A DNA stretch of 64,000 nt. Source: Sorex araneus. Lineage: Eukaryota > Chordata > Mammalia > Eulipotyphla > Soricidae. Position 1 is the first letter of the stretch, and each line of letters starts with the position of its first letter. The DNA is taken from assembly GCF_027595985.1 (NCBI RefSeq), contig NC_073307.1, forward strand, positions 8,948,432-9,012,431, written 5' to 3'. Of this stretch, positions 58,179 to 64,000 are shown piece after piece. The notes below the pieces were generated by a model. That model ran no database searches, was not told where the DNA came from, and saw only the letters and a list, made by a program, of their open reading frames with translations. Position numbers and translations under genes: made by a program.

Positions 58179-59222
58179 CTATTAGCATGTTTCTTAGGCC
58201 AACACCCCTGCATCTTGTAGGGCACCAGTTTGCTTTGTGAACCTGTGCACAATCTTCCATTTCTTACTGTATCTCTCCCCCTGCCTTGATAAAGACATGA
58301 AAGACGCTGCATTTCGTCATCCAAAGTTAAGTATGTTGGTTATTTCTCTCCTTATTAACATGCATATAAATGTCTTTATCGGAGTGATGAGTGAAGGACC
58401 TTGAGGACATAGCACAAGCGCAGCATACAGGTCATCTCTCCCAAGGGAACTTTATTACTCAGCTCACTTTCAGTGGCGCACTCAACTTTACCTACCAATG
58501 TGGTCTTTCATTTAAAAGGATTACCTTTGTATAATTTTTGTTGAAACTTGGAGACAATATACTTTTTAGTTCCCTCAGATGTTGCCTAGCTCCCTACAAT
58601 AAAATCGTGTATATTTTTGGCATAACCTATTCTCAGCAAATCTAAGGCAGTTTTAAATGCTTATTCAGTTTATGAGTAAAAATGTATTGCCTAGTTAAGT
58701 AGAACTTTAAAAAAAACGAAGGCATCTTAAGCAATGAATCATTCTTGTTTTTGTAATTCAGGTATGTCGGTCCCATATATCTTGGATAGTCTGATTTCAT
58801 TTATCTTTTAAGAGTTTTCGAGGACTGCCTCTAAGTTTTTTCAACCATTTATTATTGCTCAAGGTATGACATGTAATTTAATCCACGATGATGTGGGTAT
58901 CAGTTCAACTACCAGTACTTAAAACCACTTGACCCAAGTAACCAAGCCTTTCAGTACAAGGACACCCCCCAGCCCCACGAGGTAGTGTCAAAAATAGTCA
59001 CTAGAGGGCAATAGAAAGCTGAGAAACTAGTACTGGACAGCTGGTAGGAAGGACAGGAGACCCACAGGCTACATGTTGACAAGGCCACTCTCTGGCTTGT
59101 CACCAAATTCCATTTTCCAGAAGGTTCACAGAAGCACCAAGTTTGCACAACCAGGGTGGAGTTGCCATTTGGGGGGCACAGCCATGGCAAAATGTTTAGG
59201 AATTTGACAGGAAAATAAGAAA
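58179..59222. other. AT-rich intron DNA
   Basis: No gene or clear repeat. Confidence 0.5.
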
Positions 59223-59223
59223 C

Positions 59224-59384
59224 CTAGCCAAAGAGATAGTACAGTGAGGAAGGCATTTGCCTTGCACACAGCCGACCTGGGGGTTGATCCCTCGTATCCC
59301 ATACATTCCCCTGAACCACGCCAGGAGTGATTCCTGAGTGCAAAGCCAGGAGTAAGTCCTGAGCACCACTGGGTGTGGCCCCTC
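59224..59384 (+). mobile_element. Type A SINE
   Basis: AGCCAAAGAGATAGTACAGTG, TGCCTTGCACACAGCCGACC, AGGAGTGATTCCTGAGTGC and TGGGTGTGGCCCC. There is no long A-tail. Confidence 0.88.
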
Positions 59385-59401
59385 CCCAAACTAATCACTT
59401 G

Positions 59402-59640
59402 TCACTTGTAATTCCGTTGCTCATCGATTTGCTCGAATGGGTGCCAGTAACATCTCCATCCTTCCCTGTCCCATGCTAGTGTAGCCCAATGGCGTCTGCT
59501 CACTCCAGGAACATGAAGAGCGTCAAACCATTTGGTCAGGGTCTTGACGAAGAAGTCTGACCATCTCATAGGTGGGCGGCCAGGTGTTCTTTTGACGTCC
59601 CATGGAATCCAGTCGGTAACAGCTTGGTAACAGACACGTA
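59402..59640 (-). mobile_element. RTE-clade LINE, ORF2 C-terminal fragment
   Basis: One open minus-strand frame of about 75 residues ends at TGA 59404-59402. It contains AVTDWIPWDVKRTPGRPP, then MRWSDFF, HWATLAWDREGW and FEQIDEQR. The W-P-D-KR-GRPP-RW order is the conserved C-terminus of RTE-type LINE ORF2. After the stop comes a short CAAGTGA-type repeat rather than poly(A), as in RTE elements. The final part matches the tail of the type B SINEs. Strongly 5'-truncated and inactive. Confidence 0.8.
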
Positions 59641-59700
59641 ATGCAACTTGGCGATGACCGCTGGACTAGAGCTGTTATCAAGTGGAGCTGAGAGCTGTTA
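59641..59700 (+). mobile_element. Inverted RTE fragment joined to the previous piece
   Basis: The plus strand reads GDDRWTRAVIKW, the motif expected just upstream of and overlapping AVTDW in the same LINE ORF, but in opposite orientation. This resembles a 5' inversion formed during insertion. Confidence 0.5.
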
Positions 59701-59707
59701 CCTCAAA

Positions 59708-59708
59708 G

Positions 59709-59767
<59 letters not shown>

Positions 59768-59787
59768 ATAATAATAATAATAATAAA
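59708..59787. repeat. (CTA)n then (ATA)n microsatellite
   Basis: About 19 CTA repeats pass into about 7 ATA repeats. It produces an artefactual poly-Leu/Ile frame. Confidence 0.97.
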
Positions 59788-60483
59788 TCTAACAGAAATC
59801 AGCATTCACGTCAGAGGTTCTGGTCAGGGTTGAGGTCTGTGGTCAATACCCAGCTGTAGAGATGGCTCCTTCTGGTGGTGCAATGGCACTGAAACGGATG
59901 TGGTGGGAGGGGTGATGATCACACACATGTAGAGGCATGAAACTGACCCCTGACACTCTGTCAGACTGTAAGCCAATGATGAGGCCATGAAGAGATAAAA
60001 ATGCCCAAGCACTGAGCTAAGCTTAAAATAGTATCGTGTCAGGAATAATAGCTACAAATTGGTGAGCATCTACTATTTATCCAGCAACAAGCAATATTAT
60101 CTTTCATTCTCAGCACGATCCCATTTCACAAGTGGTCATGGGGGTTACAGGAACATAAATGGCAGAACTGAGTCTATATGAAAGACTGCTGGGTGCCCCC
60201 AAAGCGACTTCCTTTGCTGAAAGACAAGAGGGTCTTCTGAGTCAATAATTAGAACGTCAGGCAGTAGGTATGGCAGAAACTTGTGACACTCTGCTTTCAA
60301 GACCCCGCCTTCTCTCTTGGAACACAGAGAGATGATATATCCTCTCATTTTCTTACGCTTGCATTTGCAAGCAATCAAATATTACCAATACAGCTGGAAA
60401 CACACTATGTTTTTAAGAAGGATGTAAAAAATACATCATAAGCAGACTGTTTTCTTCAAAATCATGTAAATATAATACATGGT
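59788..60483. other. Unique intron DNA with possible MIR
   Basis: No gene. GGTGAGCATCTACTATTTATCC ... CTCAGCACGATCCCATTTCAC (60060-60170) resembles a decayed MIR. Confidence 0.4.
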
Positions 60484-60642
60484 TTTTTATTGGTGGGGGG
60501 CACACTTGGAGATGCTCAGGGGTTGCTCCTGGCTTTACACTCAGAAATTACTCCTGGTGGTACTTGGGGGACCCTATGGGCTTACTGAACTCAGGTCAGC
60601 AGCTTGCAAGTACGCCAGCCATTGTACTATCTGTCCAGACCC
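60484..60642 (-). mobile_element. Type A SINE, diverged
   Basis: GGGCACACTTGGAGATGCTCAGG, GGGGGACCCTATGGGC and GTACTATCTGTCCAGACCCC. Confidence 0.85.
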
Positions 60643-61257
60643 CCTGGATTCTTTTCCCTTCCAGAGCTACGAACTTAATACAAGCTCAGTGCAATAAAAA
60701 TCCTCAGTAATAATTTAAGCTTTAAATAGGACCAGTACCTTTGCCCCTATATCTTGGCAATATAAATGTGGCAGCGGATCAACCTGATGAAAATGCATAC
60801 TATTTAATTAAAGGGAGCAATACTGAAAAGGGTAATAATAAGATACTCCATTTTAGTATCTGTAAAAAGAGTATTAGGTGAATGGGAACATGAATTGTGC
60901 GGTAAAATGCTCAGTGGAAGCAAATGAAAGAATTTAAGAATTTAATGTCAAGGGACTTAAAAGTCAAGACAAAGTGCTCAGAGAAAAGAAAGACTCAAAA
61001 GTAACGATATGATCCTCAAGTTTGGAGAAGCGTGACATGTTTCAATAAAATTGTTCTAAGAAATGTGAGACTTATAAAGGCAATATTTCTAAATCTATTG
61101 TATCCGTTCAAGAACAAGCTGTCGAGATAAATAAATGAGCATGGTTCTTTATCTAGCTTTATTGTTCTGGGTTTTTAATGGCTTTCTTGACAAAGATATT
61201 AAAATAATATATTGCCACCAAATCTATTTTAGGCTTCCTCTTTTTCCTTTTCTGGTT
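60643..61257. other. AT-rich intron DNA
   Basis: No gene or clear repeat. Confidence 0.5.
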
Positions 61258-61391
61258 TTCAGATCACACTTCAGTGCTCAGGGCTTACTCCTGGCTCTGC
61301 ACTCGGGGATCAGTCCTGGAGGTGCTTGGGGGTTCAGGTCAGCTGTGTACAAGATGGGAGCCTTACCTGCTGTACTATCTCTCCAGCCCCT
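61258..61391 (-). mobile_element. Type A SINE, diverged
   Basis: CAGATCACACTTCAGTGCTCAGG, CTTGGGGGTTCAGGTCAGC and GTACTATCTCTCCAGCCCC, with an internal deletion of the CATATGG region. Confidence 0.85.
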
Positions 61392-61671
61392 ATTTGACCT
61401 ATTTGGGGATTTCTGAAAGGACCTCCTAGTGCCTTAGATCACTGGCTCTCTTGGATTTCTAAATAAATCCATTATTAATAATGCTTAGAAATGCTCGGAA
61501 ATCATGAGAATTTCCAATCTTTCCTCTCTCTTTTGTTGCTTAGGTGATAAAATATACCTCTTAATTAATATAGATTTGTCCTTAAAGTAAATACGTAATG
61601 TCTCCATAGTAGTTTTCTCCGATCTTAAGAAAAAAAAAAAAACAAGATAGGTCAGAAACATGTTACATGAT

Positions 61672-61806
61672 TTAAGGTGCTTGCCTTGCATACAGCCAAG
61701 CCCAGTTTGATCCCTGGCACCACACACAGACCTCAGATTCCCACCATTGGGAGGGATCCCTGTGCACAGAGCCAGGAATCTGTGCAATTCCAGTCATGCT
61801 CCCAAA
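61672..61806 (+). mobile_element. Diverged tRNA-headed SINE
   Basis: AAGGTGCTTGCCTTGCATACAG, CCCAGTTTGATCCCTGGCACC and TCCCTGTGCACAGAGCCAGG. Confidence 0.7.
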
Positions 61807-63324
61807 GGAAGAGAAAAAATTCTGCAAGTGGAACAAAACATTTCAGGTTTCTGTTACACAGACATGTGGTTCATATTATTTGCTTAATTTTTTTTTGGTC
61901 TATTACACAGAGACTGATTTAAATAATGAAAAAAAAAAGGATTTTATTTCCCCCTTAGAGGTCTCAGACAAAACTTCTAGAAACTTCTGTGTTTCAATGA
62001 ACTGTTTTCCTTAATCTCATTTAAAGTTAAATACAGACTGGACTTTGAAAGTCTGAAGGAGGCTCTTTACCCAACCCTCCGGCAGACGTCTCAGGATTGA
62101 TTTCCACTTAGTTCTCACGGGGAAGTCTTCTCTTTTGTGCTTCTCTGCCTGGGCTCCTGCTTGCACTTGGGACCCCTCTTGTTCCCCCCCCCAAACATCG
62201 CCATGTGTCTCTCTATGCCCCCAGCCCCCATTTCTTGTCTGTGTCTGTGGCAGATGTGGGCATTTGGGTTGCTTGTGCCAGATGCATGAAATGAATCACT
62301 GGAGAAATACGAGGACGGAGAGATGAAGGTACTTTGCACAGCGGCGGGAGGTGAGGAAGGGCAGGAGAGGAAGTGGCAACCGGCAACCAGATGCTCTGAG
62401 GAGTCAGGAAAACACAAAAGCTACAACTGGAGTTTTGCCAGACCCACAGGCCCCGAATAAATAAATCTTGCTTGAAAAAGCCCCTTAGCAGTGATGGCAG
62501 ACGTGTTTCACCTTCTTCCTCTCTTTCATGCGGATGAAAATCTCTCAGAAATAAGTAGGCAGGGCTGCTTGTTATACACAATCAAGCAAATATCTTTAAG
62601 GTCTGAAATTTAGCTGTGAGGACCCAGCTCATTACATAACAGAACAGAAAATGTGACAGGAGAGAATCACTGGAAATTCTCAGAGGTCCGGGTTCCAGGC
62701 CACCGGGCAGAGGCCGTGCCAAGGTTTTTGTTATCCCAAGAGAAGCTGCTCGAATGTGATTCCTCCAGTGCTGGCAGGCGTCCGACTCACAAGGGCAGAG
62801 CTTAATAAGACCATGAACAGAAGGATGAGAAACATCTGTAGGGGGATTTCCGGTCGACACATGGGTCTGTTTAGCCTCCACAGCTGTTATAAACCGTGTT
62901 CTTAGATAAGGCGACTGCGGCTTCGGGGTGCAGAATGAATTCCTTCAGACCACACAGAAAAAGGCCTGGTTTGAACACAAAATCTCAAGACAAGGCATTC
63001 TGATTCCAAATGAGCAGAATTTCTGCTACATGGATTGTTATTGCTTCTTGTCCACGGAGGACATCTTGGATATGGTCGGAGCAGAAAGTAGAGAGATTCT
63101 ACTTGTTCATGCGCAAATCGGAAAATGTCGCTTATTAGAATTTTCCAGCAAGAGAAACTGGGGTCCACAATTTTATCAACGTGGTATTTCTGAGCCCTTT
63201 ACAATCTGGAAATGGACTTATTCTCAAATGAAAAACATGATGGTGTTACTGAAATAGATCTATTGGCAACTATTGGCACCCTTTGGGCCAACAATTTTGT
63301 TTTCTACGTAAAGTTAAATTTACC
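61807..63324. other. Unique intron DNA
   Basis: Frames of up to 122 codons (62213-62581 minus; 62928-63257 plus) show no recognised domain or splice context. No gene called. Confidence 0.4.
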
Positions 63325-63660
63325 CTGTATGTGCAAACCATCACGAGGTATCACCTCACTCTGTTGAGAATGGCCTACAGCAAAAAGGCTGAACACAACA
63401 AATGATGGTTAGGAGGTAGAAAAATTGGAACCTGGGTAGCATGTCAGTGGGGATAGAAATTGGTGTCATGTCTATGGAAAACAAGATGGACATTTCTTAA
63501 AAAAGAAAAACTCCATAAATTCCAGTAATACGTCTCCCTAAGCATTTTATCTCAAGGACAGGAAAACCTGAATTTAAAAGAATATTTAAACCCTTATATT
63601 CATAGCAGCTTTTCCCTTAGAATATTTGCCACAGCTTGACATTTTATCATCTTTTGATTA
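63325..63660 (+). mobile_element. Old L1 ORF2 fragment
   Basis: CATCACGAGGTATCACCTCAC, GAGAATGGCCTACAGCAAAAAG, GTCTATGGAAAACAAGATGG and TATATTCATAGCAGC follow L1 ORF2 3' order, heavily decayed. Confidence 0.75.
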
Positions 63661-64000
63661 TTAGGTACAAAAATGACATCTTTATGAGAAAAACCAAGCC
63701 CACAGATTAAAATTTAAAATTTATCACCTGGCAGACATACACAAAGGGAATCTATTTATTGTTGTTATATTTTTTCCTTTATGTAAAGCAATTTCCTGTG
63801 AATCTACTTCCATTAGAAAGAACATGATGTGGGCAGGATTCTTTTGTTTCAATCCATCCTATAGAATCCTGTTTATTTAAAAAATCAGGAGGTCAGATAT
63901 TATGACAGTATTCCCTTTGCATCACAGAAAGTACATCTGTATTAATCATAATGTAAATGTCTATAAAAACCATTATAGAGTTTATGAAAGGTTAAAGTGT
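63661..64000. other. AT-rich intron DNA at window end
   Basis: No gene or repeat recognised. Confidence 0.5.

Larger units (their letters stand above)
20886..64000 (-). other. ARSJ: ARSJ intron 1 (partial, inferred)
   Basis: From my recollection of the mammalian gene, ARSJ has two coding exons separated by a very long intron. No upstream sulfatase exon (an N-terminal block with CTPSR-like residues) is visible on the minus strand before the window ends. The stretch is therefore inferred to be intron, at least 43 kb long and filled with the retroposons listed separately. I saw no other conserved gene inside it. Confidence 0.7.

Noticed and set aside
59648..59833. Poly-Leu/Ile frame resembling a membrane protein
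   Set aside because: Translation of the (CTA)n(ATA)n microsatellite.
1..64000. CRISPR arrays, operons, phage or other prokaryotic systems
   Set aside because: The regular repeats are microsatellites, minisatellites or retroposons. All other evidence is mammalian.

Overview
This is mammalian nuclear DNA, most likely from a shrew (Sorex; S. araneus is the best guess). The main clue is a dense population of lineage-specific tRNA-headed SINEs (heads reading roughly GGGGCYGGAGCGATAGCAC ... GGTTCGATCC) that I recognise as the Sorex 'SOR' type. L1 3' ends with a characteristic tail (...GGTGATTCAATAAA...) are also common. I see no bacterial, phage or CRISPR features.

Only one protein-coding segment is well supported. 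It is the large terminal exon of an arylsulfatase on the minus strand (19446-20853), identified as ARSJ. Its 3' splice site is at 20854-20855 and its TAA stop is at 19446-19448. The first exon, which carries the catalytic CxPSR cysteine in this family, is not in the window. Positions 20854-64000 are therefore inferred to be at least 43 kb of ARSJ intron 1, and positions below 19446 are 3' UTR and then intergenic DNA. The exon is very GC- and GC3-rich inside AT-rich DNA. About 120 nt after the stop it meets a roughly 960-bp purine/pyrimidine-asymmetric minisatellite that would be CU-rich in the mRNA.

The rest is mostly repeats. (1) Type A SINEs have a tRNA head, a body and a poly(A) tail, with target-site duplications (TSDs) readable at several sites. 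(2) Type B SINEs have the same tRNA head but a tail that still reads as the C-terminus of an RTE-clade LINE ORF2 and ends in ACAGTG-type repeats. A fragment of the putative partner LINE lies at 59402-59700. (3) Older tRNA-type SINEs, MIR and L2 relics are scattered through the window. (4) There are several 5'-truncated L1 copies. (5) Two copies of a composite retroposon (21651-22261 and 30495-31147) join a GC-rich 5' module to an L1-like 3' end. (6) A nested cluster at 47695-51042 has an old L1 interrupted by a younger L1 tail, an LTR-like block that itself carries an L1 tail, and a 653-bp solo LTR. (7) Several long microsatellites and minisatellites show higher-order structure.

Layout: 1-5056 AT-rich intergenic DNA with SINEs; 5057-7454 two L1 copies in opposite orientation; 7455-17500 unique DNA and old repeats; 17500-19445 probable ARSJ 3' UTR with satellite; 19446-20853 ARSJ exon; 20854-64000 intron with the retroposon layers above. 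All calls were made by eye. Family names for repeats are recognition, not database hits.
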